Of a DNA stretch of 64,000 nucleotides, positions 1 to 11,453 are shown piece after piece (within the stretch, counting starts at the first letter, position 1; the number at the start of each line of letters is the position of its first letter). Source of the DNA: Bryoerythrophyllum caledonicum. Its lineage: Eukaryota > Streptophyta > Bryopsida > Pottiales > Pottiaceae. Below the pieces are notes generated by a model. That model was not told where the DNA came from, did no database searches, and was given only the letters and a program-made list of their open reading frames with translations. Location of the stretch: contig OZ020519.1 of assembly GCA_963971425.1 (NCBI GenBank), forward strand, positions 13,036,028-13,100,027, given 5' to 3'. Both the position numbers and the translations under genes were made by a program.

Positions 1-1296
1 TAGTGGGAGAACACTCCTTTCCTAAATTGGACATTTGATGAAAAAATTGTAGGGTTTTGTTTTTCAAATGGAGAGAGCGGGCACCTCGTGCACCTCCAAA
101 AAGTTATGCTACAACACTCCATTGAATATGAGATTTTCAATACTAGCAAGTAATATTGATTCTCTTCATATTGTAAAACATAAATTCTTGTCTTTAGTGA
201 AAAATATCATACCAAGTTACCAACCCAAGTCAAATATTTTCACACATTGTCACACATAGTCAAGCTAAGTACCAGAAAAACTTCTTCTTTTCCATAGAAA
301 ACTTAGAGATCTTCAAATTTATTACTTTATATTTTTTCCACAACAATATATATGTAGTGTAAACCTTCTTATTGACCATTCGGCTTATCAATCTACAACA
401 TATTAAGTTCACAAAGAATTAAAGCGTGAATTGGCAAATTTTGAACCTCAAATCCTTGCACAATTGTTTTGAATATGCTACACTTCTTGTCTACCTTTAA
501 AAATTGGTAATTAAGGAATTAGTATCATGTTTAACAAGATGGAATGGATCTAGCAGATGAAGTCACAAGGCTTGGCAAAATCTACGAGCATAATAGATTA
601 TGCAGAATATCGTCTACCTAGGAGATACATTTCATTGCAACCCCACTTCACAAAAATCATTGTAGCTCGTCAATGCTTGCATCAACTTTGGTGGTGCCGG
701 TCCCGGTAGATGCTCATCTTGCTTCGCCTACTCTAAGTCATCGTTCAAACTTTCCACGGAGGTGGCCTGTAAGGTTAACGTGCCCAAACGATCCAAAAAT
801 CTACTTTAGTTCTTTAAGGGTTAAACTGATTAGGAGCTTGGTTGTGATTTTGGTTGTGCTATAATCATATTTGATGGTCACTATTTAGTAACTTGATTAA
901 ATTACATTCTAGGCACTACATATCTCCACATTTGGTTCTTAGTTAGATATTCTATTTATTATTGCTTTGTTGTTTTATATTTGTACCTTCAACCCAATCC
1001 TTGTTATATGGAGAAAAAAATTCTATAAATTGCTACCAACAATTTTGGAAATTATTTCATAAAAAAATTATTATTTTCTCTGTGAAAATTAGAATTTTGA
1101 AGAATAGCCATTTTGACAAACATCTGCTTTAGATTTTTAGATATATATATTTGGCAGTGCTAAATCTGACCCTCAAGTAAAATAGTTTGGCCATTGAAAA
1201 TAATTTGACTTGCAACTACTTTTCATGGCTTCTAAATGGTATATTTGATTAGAGTAGCTCCTTCATTTACTTGACTTGGCGTAAATTTACACCCAC

Positions 1297-1343
<47 letters not shown>

Positions 1344-1880
1344 CCAATATGGCCATGATTTATTCATTAAATTGCAAAATTATCTCAATTAGTCCAACTC
1401 CAACTTCAAGTTTGCTCTATTTCAAGAATTAATCCAAACTTTTGTTGTTGATCTAATCTGGACTTAACAAGATCATCCATGTATCTCACTTATTCATCCG
1501 CTATGAGGTAACGTTTCCTAAAAAGAAATAAGGTAATTCCTCTCATAACCAACCAAAACACAAAACCCACGCCTATAAAATTGGGATGTATCCAACCAAC
1601 TTAGACCTATTCATCCTCAAATCGATGTGTCATGACACCCTACTTTTGGTCGGCGTTCATGGGGCACCTATTGGCAATCACCGGCTAAACATGGCAGCAC
1701 ACTTCAAAAATTCATAACCAATATACATTCCAACGGAAAAATGTGAAACCACTTGGGTTGAAATTGTAATTCTTTTGGCTTTCACTGGAAAATCAATGTA
1801 TTATGATTTTCTCTGTCCATATATGCACATTGCTTATGGAGGGTTCCATTAACTTCCCTCTGAAGAACAGGCTAGTATGA
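1..1880. repeat. Spacer repeat of unit 1 (upstream part of TIR-gene unit)
   Basis: Bases 1 to about 1,270 match 30,421-31,560 and 36,240-37,480, and bases 1,340-1,880 match 31,860-32,306 and 51,227-51,600, so this is the first copy of the spacer that precedes each TIR-domain gene. The start lies inside the repeat, since position 1 corresponds to position 30,421 of unit 2. A diverged relative of the first part is seen at about 61,430-61,930. No reading frame here looks like a gene. The last 540 bases are the sequence into which other elements inserted in the other units, so they serve as the empty-site reference. Confidence 0.8.
1304..1339. repeat. (AT)n microsatellite
   Basis: An uninterrupted AT dinucleotide run. 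Unit 3 has an equivalent, longer run at 37,528-37,580, while in unit 2 the run is shorter (about 31,848-31,861) and is preceded by a hAT MITE, so this microsatellite varies in length between the three units. Confidence 0.9.
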
Positions 1881-2100
1881 CATTAGAGAATTTTTGGGTT
1901 CAACGAGAGGCCCCCTAGAGCGATTTTCGGGCAGCCTGTTTTGGCAGGGAAGGTACCAAACACATCAGCAAAATGCGTTGGCAAGCACTGTGCCACCTTT
2001 CACCATGTACCGCATTAATGTGAAACTCCGCCAATCATAGATGAGCAACCAAGTGCTTAGGTACAATGTACGTTGTGCTATGGCGTGCTTGATTTAGGGT

Positions 2101-3360
2101 ACTGTGAATATTTTACTACATCCCACTTGACTTCATCCACATTAAAATATTTGAAGGGTGTTCTAGCGAAACTGATTAAACAAAGCATATTGCTATGGTG
2201 GGAAAGTTGATGACACGGATTTAGTCACACATTCTTGACAACTCATCATCGTCTTACTCAGCAGCGCTTGTTAGGGAAAAGTCTTTCTAACTTCTTTGTC
2301 GCTGCTACAGATATATATTTCACCTGCTACAACAACCATTCCTTAAACTAATATGCCTAGGAACAAATTGTTTCACGTACCAAAACAAGCTTTAACTCAT
2401 CTACAGAAACAAGGTTAACTAACGTGTTTGTATTTATTTTCTCTCTATATATTTCTTTCTTTCTTTTCTTTCTTTCTCTATATCTATTTTTTTAAAAATA
2501 AAAATCAATTGTTTTTTTTATGTATTTGTCTGTTTGTCTTTTTTTCTTATTTTATTTATTTTTTAATTTATAATTCATGTATAGCTTCAAGACCAGTTAT
2601 ATGGATATTCCTAAGCATTATATTAATATACATTAGTGAAAAATTGTTGAAAATGAAAGTTAGAAGAAGTAAAACTCAGCAAAAATGAAACTTTTTGGAA
2701 ATGATGCTTTTGAAAGATGAAACTTTTGTGATATAGAATGCCATTGGAAAATGAACCTTGAACATCCAAAAAAAAGCTAGTAAATACAAAGGTATCAAGT
2801 TTAAAGAAGTGCTTCTATAAAAAGGGAACAAATCATGTGTTATAGACATTACATAAGTTATACCCTAGCATCACACTGGGTATCACTACACCACTTGATA
2901 TGCCGCCACTTCTACTCATCTTTGTAAAATTTAACACTAAATATTAACATGTAAAAATTTATTACCGCCAAAAGCCACCATATGATTGTCGATTAATGTT
3001 GAAGTTCATATTTATTGTAACTTCTTTAATTGTACGGCTCTCCATCTCATTCATTCCCTCATTGCTCTCCAATCTTCTTTATTTTTTTTATTTTTATTTT
3101 CGTTTTGATTTTTAGGGGGGTCTAGGGTTTATGGTTTAGGGTTTGGAATTTCAGGTTAATTCTTGTAATATTAATAGGTGACTATCAAAAAATATATTGT
3201 TTGACATATAGTGGAAAAACTAGCAATCTTGCGTTGTCCATTGTTGAAAAGTTTATTTTACTATCAGTAGATATTCTTTTTGTTCAATTGTTGCTTTAAT
3301 CTCTTTGTTGTTGTTGTTCTTTTTCTTTTTCTCTTAGTATCTTTTTTTCTTTACCTCTTA
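2101..3360. other. AT-rich interior of the 4.1-kb element, no gene seen
   Basis: Low-complexity T-rich tracts (2,440-2,575; 3,290-3,355) dominate. The 86-codon open stretch at 2,428-2,688 is a hydrophobic translation of T-rich DNA, not a convincing protein. About 3,199-3,330 is repeated in inverted orientation at 4,845-4,972. Near 3,120-3,150 there are two or three TTTAGGG-like words, too few to be a telomeric array. Confidence 0.6.
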
Positions 3361-3370
3361 TGTATATAAA

Positions 3371-3841
3371 TTAACACTATAAATTGCCAAGAAGGCGTGA
3401 GTGTACTATGTAAGTATTAGTATAATATGCCAACAAGGCGGTAGTAGGGCGGGAAAGAGCAAAATAAAATGGCGGGAAGGCTTATGAGACATGGCATGTG
3501 GCATATTTTGGCAAACGCCAAGTCTTTTTGAACTGTCTTCATGAATTATGTCTACCTGAATTATGCTGTAGCACAATCTCGTTGCAAAGACTCAGTTTCC
3601 TAGATTCACTCTCTGATGAAACTTTCTTGTAAGTTGTAGCATTGCATCTCTCTAGCTTCCCTTCAACATGGCACTTAGGGACGTTACAAATACATATATT
3701 CCCAATGTGAAGTTGAGTTCTAGGTATGCTCCAGTTATTAAGAGAGGCGTGCTTTTGGAAGATCAAGATAATCGTGCAAGCTTTGCTGCAAGGAGGGTAG
3801 CTGGTGAAACTCACATTGACCTGTGGATTGACGGTAGCTTA
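3371..3841 (+). repeat. Left arm of a ~470-bp inverted duplication
   Basis: This stretch is present as a near-perfect reverse complement at 5,174-5,648. A 91-codon translation is identical in both arms over at least 276 bases. The arm contains the upstream region and first ~57 codons of the small gene starting at 3,668. The two arms face each other across about 1.33 kb, so transcription from both copies of the upstream region would converge, and read-through RNA could fold into a long hairpin. Confidence 0.85.
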
Positions 3842-4117
3842 TATCCAGTGGATCCAGCTACAAATTCTCCTCCATGCTTTCACACAACAAGAGAATATTT
3901 GGAGTTCTTGTGCCATGGTTCGCTTTGGCCAGTGTTGCACATTTGCGAGGAGATTTCTATTTTGCTACCACGAGAAGTCATCCCTGAATATTACGACCTT
4001 GTTGTGAAGCGCCTTCCTTTCCCGGATTTCAAAATCAATGCTCGCTCTAAGCGAAGCATAGAGATCGGAGCACTCTTGGCAAGGAAGTCTAGTACCTTGA
4101 AAATTGTCCCATCGTGA
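3668..4117 (+). CDS. Orphan 149-aa protein carried by the 4.1-kb element
   Basis: An ATG-initiated frame of 149 codons with non-repetitive, globular-looking composition (mixed hydrophobic and charged residues, phrases such as DLWIDGSLYPV and LPREVIPEYYDLVVKRLPF). I recognise no family, signal peptide or membrane segment. It may be a captured fragment of a host gene. The first ~57 codons and the upstream region are duplicated in inverted orientation at 5,174-5,648, where the copy is cut short and reads into an (AT)n run. A possible role in transposition cannot be excluded, but there is no DDE-type motif. The frame being open while surrounding DNA is stop-rich supports real coding, now or recently. 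Confidence 0.45.
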   Translation: MALRDVTNTYIPNVKLSSRYAPVIKRGVLLEDQDNRASFAARRVAGETHIDLWIDGSLYPVDPATNSPPCFHTTREYLEFLCHGSLWPVLHICEEISILLPREVIPEYYDLVVKRLPFPDFKINARSKRSIEIGALLARKSSTLKIVPS

Positions 4118-4139
4118 TGAAGCACCACATCACAAAATC

Positions 4140-5141
4140 CATAGGCAGAAGCTTGCAATAGACACTGAGATGCGGATTTGAAACTGCAATTGTACTTGTT
4201 TTGAAATTGCATTTGCAATTGTAATACAATGTCTATAGTGCTTAAGCATTTCTTTCTTTCTTTCTATGGAAAAGTTTACCGTGCTTTAGCATTTCAAAAA
4301 TTACATCTGTCCACATAAATTGTAGAATTATAATAAGTTTTAAAAACTCTTTTAAAAAGATAATGCATCCACGTTTGTTCACATAAACCATATTCATCAT
4401 TTGTTGTGATGCCAAAAAGTATTATCAACATCCGAGTGTGGCTAAAAAATTAGAAACCAATCTTTGACCATGCACTAATTACCAAGCTATATTTACCATG
4501 CACTAATGACCTTGCACTAGTTAAAATGCATGAATCCCTTATTTTTATATTCTTTTGTTATATAGAACAAATGGAGTAGACTATTGGAAACTATTACGTA
4601 AATTCCACGTGGCGTTACACATTCGTATACCATTACTGTTACACATTATTAGAGGCTTATTTGTAGTTTACAATACATATGTATAATATCTATCCTACTA
4701 GTAGACCCTTCTTGTTGCCAACAAACCATGGAAAATCCCCAATTAAACATATATGCCCAATATGTAGAAATAAAAGAATTAAAAAAAGGAGGTCGTGAAA
4801 GAAATGTCAACAGACAGATATACAAAAAAGAAAAACAACAGCAACCAAAACAACAACAACAACAAAGAGATTAAAGCAACAATTGAACAAAAAGAATATC
4901 TACTAATAGTGGAATAAACTTTTCAACTATGGACAACGCAAGATTGCTAGTTTTTCCAGTGTATGTCAAACAATTAAACGTATATGCCCAATATATAGAA
5001 ATAAAAGAATTTCAAAAAATAGAGGTTGTGAGAGAAATGCAAACAGACAGATATACAAAAAAAGAAACAAAAGGAAAATTAAAAAATCATCAAATCTATA
5101 TAAAATAGACATAGACAGAGGAAGGAAAAGAAAAAAAAAGA

Positions 5142-5173
<32 letters not shown>
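4140..5173. other. Non-coding interior between the inverted arms
   Basis: No gene is seen. The stretch 4,733-4,860 and the stretch 4,972-5,060 are imperfect direct repeats of each other (shared words such as ATATATGCCCAATAT and CAGACAGATATAC). Bases 4,845-4,972 are an inverted copy of 3,199-3,330. An AT run lies at about 5,145-5,172, directly next to the right arm. The layered direct and inverted copies point to repeated rearrangement inside the element. Confidence 0.6.
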
Positions 5174-5174
<1 letters not shown>

Positions 5175-5648
5175 CATAAGCTACCGTCAATCCACAGGTC
5201 AATGTGAGTTTCACCAGCTACCCTCCTTGCAGCAAAGCTTGCACGATTATCTTGATCTTCCAAAAGCACGCCTCTCTTAATAACTGGAGCATACCTAGAA
5301 CTCAACTTCACATTGGGAATATATGTATTTGTAACGTCCCTAAGTGCCATGTTGAAGGGAAGCTAGAGAGATGCAATGCTACAACTTACAAGAAAGTTTC
5401 ATCAGAGAGTGAATCTAGGAAACTGAGTCTTTGCAACGAGATTGTGCTACAGCATAATTCAGGTAGACATAATTCATGAAGACAGTTCAAAAAGACTTGG
5501 CGTTTGCCAAAATATGCCACATGCCATGTCTCATAAGCCTTCCCGCCATTTTATTTTGCTCTTTCCCGCCCTACTACCGCCTTGTTGGCATATTATACTA
5601 ATACTTACATAGTACACTCACGCCTTCTTGGCAATTTATAGTGTTAAT
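5174..5648 (-). repeat. Right arm of the ~470-bp inverted duplication
   Basis: Reverse complement of 3,371-3,841, including a truncated copy of the first ~57 codons of the orphan gene, read leftward from the ATG at 5,350. The lack of visible differences over several hundred bases means the duplication is recent or kept alike by conversion. Because the copied gene lacks its 3' half, this arm is not a second functional gene. Confidence 0.85.
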
Positions 5649-6445
5649 TTGTTGGTACGCTAAAGCCTTGTTCCCCTATTTTACTCATATGGTTGTTTGG
5701 TACTTTTTATACTAAACTGTTTCTCCTTCGAATGAAAGGACGACTCATTTATAAAAAAATGCATCACCGGGACCACACCATGACAAAGTACTTGCTCTTC
5801 TAACATTGTTTAAACCTACCACCTTTCCAAGCTCCATGCCACATCACAGAGTGTTGAAGGTTGATGATGTGATTTTGCTTATATGGCCCGTCTTTTGTTG
5901 GGACGAAAGTGACAACCAACAGTCTGCCCAGACTCCAAGTACCACTGCCCAAGCACGAATATTCTCAAAAGTACCATGCCCGAAACTTCCTTAAAGGGCC
6001 TCTCGTTGAGCCCAAAACTTCTCTAATGGATAACATTCTAGCTACTCAAAGTACAATTTGGAATTAAATCAGCGGAATGGAGCATGTGAGGCTCTTGCAG
6101 CATATGTTGTCAAGACGTTGTTTGTGTCGGACTTGTCTAGATCGATGTCAATGAGCTAAAGTGTATGTAGTACTAGTGCCCAGAACTCACTTATGTGCAA
6201 TCACCTGATCATGAGCAGGTGACCGACTTTCCATCTTGTCAAGCTCGTCATGGTCCCTCGTGATAAAAAATGATGACTCAAGAAATGAATTCATGGTCAA
6301 AACTAGAAATTTACACGACACAACTCTTAGGCTTGTGCAGTGAGAACGCTAGCCTGTCCACATCCACGTACATATGTCATGAAGTCTGCTGCCAGCATAT
6401 GGGCTCTTTGCAGGATCTTGGAAGATTCTTAAGGGAACACAAGCA

Positions 6446-6521
6446 ACTTGAAATGTAACTTGTGTGTAACTTGTGTTTAACTTGTGTGTAACTTGTGTGT
6501 AACTTGTGTATAACTTGTGTG
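6446..6521 (+). repeat. 11-bp tandem repeat (AACTTGTGTGT)n
   Basis: About seven head-to-tail copies of an 11-base unit with the core AACTTGTGTGT. Units 2 (32,708-32,750) and 3 (53,340-53,365) carry only two or three copies, so the locus is a variable-number repeat just upstream of the presumed first exon of the TIR gene. Confidence 0.85.
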
Positions 6522-6599
6522 TAAAGAGAGGGAGACAACATTGTGGTGTGCCCCGCTAGAGGTTTAGTAAATGCACACAAGTACACAGTTTAAACAAGT

Positions 6600-8842
6600 G
6601 ACATCACCGAGACCTTCGACGAACGAAACTCGGGAATGATCGTCATCATTGATCCGTCGTTGTTTTCATCGTTCCAACCATCGACTACTAATCGACCCTC
6701 GGAGATTCACTTCACAGCATTGCCCCATCTCCAACTTCAGCCTCCACGCTACGGCTTCATCGCTCACGTCGACGGTGAGTATACACCTTCAAGCAACTTC
6801 TGTATGTGTATGTGTATGGCGCATGTTTTGTATATGATCATGTATGTGGAAATTCTCAAATTGCGTATGTCATCAGGCTCTTTTTATTTCATGCTGCATG
6901 TGCATCATATAAGAGGTTTGATTTGTAAGTACAATCTGGTTTTTTTGCTTTCTTTGTGCTAGCTTGTAAATGTCACTGGTGAAGAAGAACATAATATGAA
7001 GTTCCTAAATCATTCTTGACTTTGGAGAAGTTAAAGAAACGTATAATTGTGTGGTGTGTCGTACTAGCTGCAAAAAATTAAAAAACGAGTACTCTAGCTT
7101 TGGTTCAACGAGTCATGTGGAGCTTTGTTTAGTGGATTGAAGAGCGTTGGACTCTACAGATTGTCTCTATTTTTCCGGTGTTTTGTTTAGGAACAAGAGG
7201 AGGACAATAGTTTTGGAATCTCTGTTTGATGATGCCCTCACGTAAAGAGATGAGCTAGCCAACACATGTGATTTGTTTCTATGAAAGCCGTAGTTAGAAC
7301 TTTGAAGTCTGTCTTTTGACTTTCTAGAGGCCGATGTTTGACAAGTATTGGTTGTTGTTTTCAACTAACACATGATTAATATGACAGTACTTGCACTCTG
7401 TTCGTGAATTAGGGTGCCATGAAAGTAATGAATTTCCGAAGGAGCCTAACTTGGTTGACGTCCTTTGCTAATTTAGGAACCTGAACATTTGCAAGAGATC
7501 GATTGTCAAAGTGCAAACTTGGCGATCAATCGGAGAAGAGCTCCGGCTCCAGGTAATATGCAACCCTGGCACTTTGAAAATAAAGCTTGATATGGTTATC
7601 TGATGCTACAACAAAGTTTTGACATGGTTTCTTTGTGCAGCCCATGCTGGAAATATTGCGTCATTATCCATAGCTGGAGGCACAGGCCCTTGCGGAGCTT
7701 TTGTGCCGGGATCTGGAGGCCAGCGGATGCCCTGCGTACTTCACCCAAGATTCTGATTCACTGGTCAAGAGCGACGGGACCATGCGCGATACATTGGAAG
7801 TCGCCGCCGCAGCTCGGCTAGCCATCCTCCTCCTCTCTAAGGAATTCTTTTCGGCCGGCAAGAGGCCGATGATGGAGCTCTCGCCGATGATGGTGAAGAG
7901 ATATAGCCCAGAGCTGGATCACATTAGAAACGTGAAATTGATCCTGGAGGTCTACTTCTGAATGTTGATCAAGAATCAGGTGTGCACGTACAACAACAAG
8001 TACGACAGGAATAACTATAGGCCCATTTGGTACCTGACGCACTAGGAGATTTTTGCGCGGGCCGATTGATGCATCCACTTTTGGGCGTGGGAGGCCCCGC
8101 ATGGATCATGATCGAGAAGCATGAAGGGGTCCATTTGTGCATCCCCTGTAGCTCATGCGACTGGACGCAGGACTCTCAGAAAACCATAGATGATGAGCAA
8201 GGACCGCGAATGATCGTGCAGAAAGTCTTCGCGAATCCCTAGCTAGGATTTGCGACAGGGTTTACGTCCATCCCGCGCTTCGCTAATCTTCATGCAACAA
8301 ATCCTACACCACAGCATGTTCAGGCGATGCCTGGCGGACCTCAGCTAGTTCCACCGATGCCTCGAGCACGTCAACATGTTCATACGATGCCTGCAGCAGC
8401 AAAGGCCGAACATGGTGAACGTCATGGAAAGTCTGCACCTCGAAGTACGTGGTCTCATGCACCGTGGCCGCCCGCTCCATCGGCCATCCCAGCTCGACCT
8501 TGTGTACGCATGAGCTCACTCTTCAAAACGGCTGTTTTTCAGTTGTAACCTCTTGCACCAGTTATTCCTCTACCTCCGATGCCTTCTGTCCCCGCCTTGC
8601 CTCCTACACCACGACCTGTCATTCCTGAATGGCTATTGAATACACCTCTTTTCAAGGAAGAGTGCATCAAGACATTCGAAAGCGGTGGTGGCGGCTACGA
8701 CGACAATCAGGGGAGGGGCAGTCGTGATGAGGAAGACAGTCATGATGGCGATGAAGAGGACAAAGAGCAGAATGGGCACGACTTTGGCGGAGATAGTGGT
8801 GACATTACAACTCGGAGGAAAGCCAGGAAGAAAGCGAGTATG
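6600..8842 (+). pseudogene. TIR-domain gene, unit 1 copy (broken)
   Basis: Colinear with the intact copy at 53,650-55,126. A likely 5' non-coding exon ends at 6,774 before a GTGAGT donor. Exon 2 is 7,477-7,552, bounded by TTTAG and GTAATA. Exon 3 starts at 7,641 after TTGTGCAG. The TIR core is recognisable (CVIIHS-like start, then AARLAILLLSKEFFSAG and MMEL at about 7,700-7,890). The copy is dead: the start codon of exon 2 is lost, and exon 3 has stops where the intact gene has sense codons (for example CGA to TGA near 7,959, TGG to TAG near 8,044, AAG to TAG near 8,240). Homology stops near 8,842, where a ~14.8-kb block of insertions begins, and resumes at 23,633 in the acidic C-terminal tail. 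Confidence 0.85.
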
Positions 8843-10890
8843 TTGTCGGGTAGAGAAGTCTTTGCCTTGGGAAAATACTGGATTTCTTGCTGCAGTTAGT
8901 TTTGGCTTAAGACATGAAAGACAAAGATAATATAAGAAGTATTATTCCTTGAACACATCATGTATACATACTTGTACCTATACCCTTTTTGTACGTATTA
9001 GTAGAGTATTCCTATCCGTATATGTAGAGTACTTTACTACTTGTATTTGTCATGTATAAATACAATGGAACATACTATACGAATACATGATTTATACGTA
9101 CAAGTATAATAATTTTCTACATACATGTACAAAGTATAAATATGATCTACTGTATACAAAACCGTATAAGTTTTGTACATACCTTCAAAATCCCGAATCT
9201 CCCTCTAAAATAATAGCCAAACTTCAAATAACCACCCAATTGGCATAAACACTTCAAATCAAGAGTGCATTAGCATTTTGGAAAGCTATCAAAGTGCTTA
9301 ACAGAGGGAAAGAAAGATTAAAGCTCTACAAGGTACTGTCAAGAGTCCATAGCTCGTCAAAGGTCGTACTCCCAAATCCAGCATCAGCTGCACCTCCCTT
9401 TGCTTCACAGAGCACTCTGACTTCATACAAGCTTTGCCAAAGTCGAGTGATAGCTTCATAGAAAGCTGATAACACCACCTAAGCTCTCTACAAAATTTGT
9501 CTTCAGAATCTATACCAAACGTTTTCTATGCTCAATTGAAGTTGGTGCCTACTTCCACTCTTGAATTTAGTCGGCAGCTTAACACCCTCTCACTTTCAAA
9601 GCCATAACTTTGTCTCAAACAATCTAAATATAAAGTTACAAGGCTCCATAGAAAACTTACACAATAACACTTGACTTGCTTAAATTTCATAAACAAAAAC
9701 ACTATAAACAAGTTTCTACAAGCTTTTGAAGTCTCGGTCTTCTAAATTTCTTTACAGCAGACATTGTCCCACTCAAACACTCATAGAAATTACACACAAA
9801 GCTCAAATAGAGCATGCTATATTGTTATGAAACCACAACGACAAGATGTACAAGCTCCCAAAATCTCATAGTAAAACTCGTAGTACAAACTGAGCTCTTG
9901 CTCTCCCAAAACTGCGCACCGAAAACTAAACTCTGGTGGAGGAGAGAGGGGAACCCGACCCCTTTGCCTCCTCCCAAAGTCAACACCAGCCTATATCTAC
10001 GCCTCAAGGGCCTCAACTAGTCATTGGCTAACTCCCTTAAGCTTACTTCAGCCTTATCTATCCCTTATCTTAGCCATAAGGCATCAAAAGTCTACCAAAT
10101 GGTAAACTATTTCTACCTTTCATCTACCAAACTTCTAACATGCAAGGTGAAGTTTGGAAACATTAAAAACTAAACAAATAATATCAAATATATGTCTAAA
10201 AGAGCTTGAAAAGAATTTCAAGAGGAATTTCACTCCATCTGCAAGAACTTGAGCATGCGTTGAAGGATAAGAGCAACAAAGTCAGCACGAGCAGCCTTGG
10301 TCAAAGGATTAACTGGACCTTCAAGTCAACGTTGATGACCGCGACTTCCTTTGACAGGCCTAAGACAACAAGAGTATTGATTGTCATTTAGGCCTTCAAA
10401 AATCCCTCCAAACGTCACATCTCGAGTACCAGGTTCAACACACCCAACCTGCAATAGAATCACCAGGGCACGAGCATCTTCTTGAAGATTGCCGTGCCAC
10501 CGCTGCTCCACACGAGGTTGCTTTGGCGGTCGAGAAGGCCCAGCTTCTTCTTATGGACGCTCATGCAGTGGTGCAGGACTGAGCGGCAGAAGAGTACAAA
10601 CCGGCAGTTGAGATAAAGAAAAATCCAGCTCAAGCTCTGCTTGAAGCTCTTCATCCTGAGACTCAGAAAAAACTCTCCAATTCGACATGTCCAAAAAAAA
10701 TTCAAAACAACTACATAAAATTGATGAAGCTCTAAATGAACCTTCTTCTTATAACACAAATACTTTGTAGAAGGCGTCACCTTGAAGCTTTCCCAAAGAT
10801 GTGATCTCTTTTCTCCAATCAAATCCACTCAAATAAAATATAAAATAAAAATATAAAACAATAGATAGGGATATAAATCCCTTCAGCATA
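8843..10890. other. Unclassified insertion splitting the unit 1 TIR gene
   Basis: This block interrupts the last exon of the unit 1 TIR gene and ends, after the SINE and LINE, at about 23,632. No reading frame has a recognisable domain on either strand. The first 300 bases are AT-rich with many GTATA/TATAC words, and the rest is plain mixed sequence. The outer ends share a weak inverted match (GTTGTCGGGTA at 8,844 and GTTGTCGTGTA read leftward from about 23,617), hinting at a DNA element, but I found no clear target duplication. What it is stays open. Confidence 0.4.
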
Positions 10891-10894
10891 CTCT

Positions 10895-11205
10895 GATAAT
10901 CGCCAAGCCACGGAAGTCCAACTGGTAAAGTGCTTCAAGCGCCATAGCACTGGTCCGGGTTCGAAACCCTTTGGACCCGTATGAGCATGCGAATGGCCAC
11001 GTGGCTTGGCACTGCTAGTGAAAACTAGGCAGGAAACTACCAGTTGGCGCCACCTACCCCCTTGAGCAAGTGAGAAGATGCAGAGACTCCAAGTTTCGTG
11101 GTTAAAACCACAGCCCTTTCTCTTCCCCCTTCATTCCTCTGATCTCCCCCCTTCCCTTTTGTCTATACTTTTATTTTTCTTAGTTTTATTTCTATTTGCT
11201 CTGAA
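10895..11205 (+). mobile_element. tRNA-derived SINE-like element
   Basis: The 5' part resembles an RNA polymerase III promoter: a box A-like stretch GTCCAACTGGTAAAGTG (about 10,917) and a box B-like GGTTCGAAACC (about 10,959), spaced about as in tRNA genes. The body that follows contains inverted echoes of the head (GCCAAGCCACG again as CGTGGCTTGGC; CCAACTGGTA again as TACCAGTTGG), so the RNA could fold back. A C/T-rich and T-rich tail runs to 11,205, where the minus-strand LINE is inserted. The 3' limit may lie beyond the LINE, at 23,560 or later. A degraded tRNA is a less likely reading, since no proper acceptor stem is visible. Confidence 0.55.
11192..11205. repeat. Target-site duplication, right side of minus-strand LINE (3' end)
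   Basis: CTATTTGCTCTGAA, 14 bases, exactly repeated at 23,546-23,559. The LINE lies between the two copies, so this fixes its ends and shows insertion by target-primed reverse transcription. Confidence 0.9.
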
Positions 11206-11218
11206 GAAAAAGAAGAAC

Positions 11219-11244
11219 GCCGGTCTCCAAAGGAGCCGGCATGA
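11219..11244 (-). promoter_or_regulatory. Conserved 3'-terminal hairpin of the minus-strand LINE
   Basis: On the minus strand, GCCGGCTCC, loop TTT, then GGAG-A-CCGGC forms a stem with one bulged base, close to the element end. The plus-strand LINE has the same structure at 51,179-51,203 with a paired change (C-G in one copy, U-A in the other), which argues that the fold is kept by selection. In other LINEs such structures are bound by the reverse transcriptase; that role here is inferred. Confidence 0.6.
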
Positions 11245-11453
11245 ATAAAGTGTCTGTTCGTTCCACTACTAAGACCATGCCCACCGGACAAGGAATTAGT
11301 AAACTGGAACTACTTCCCCCTGTCGGGGATAGACACTATGTAACAGGTGACGAAATACCAACCAAGCACACAAACAACCAACGTAACAACTAACTAATCA
11401 AGTCTTCAAAACCACAAAACCAACAAGTCAGGAAAAGTCCGGGCGGAGAAGCA

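Larger units (their letters stand above)
1881..6028. mobile_element. 4.1-kb terminal-inverted-repeat DNA element, superfamily unknown
   Basis: The left end starts CATTAGAGAA and the right end finishes TTCTCTAATG. About 32 bases at the two ends are inverted copies with few mismatches, including the shared core CTCAACGAGAGGCCC. The same spacer without the insert is present at about 32,291-32,310 and 51,583-51,602 (GCTAGTATGAGGTAACATTC), which proves that this segment is an insertion. The target duplication is unclear: at most two bases (GA) can be argued. No transposase is recognisable inside. The interior carries one small gene and a large inverted duplication, suggesting a non-autonomous element that captured host sequence. 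Confidence 0.75.

Noticed and set aside
2428-2688. 86-codon hydrophobic frame as a small membrane protein
   Set aside because: Phe/Ile/Leu/Tyr run from a T-rich tract with no gene context.
3118-3150. TTTAGGG-like words suggesting interstitial telomere repeat
   Set aside because: Only two or three imperfect copies; more likely chance or a short telo-box.
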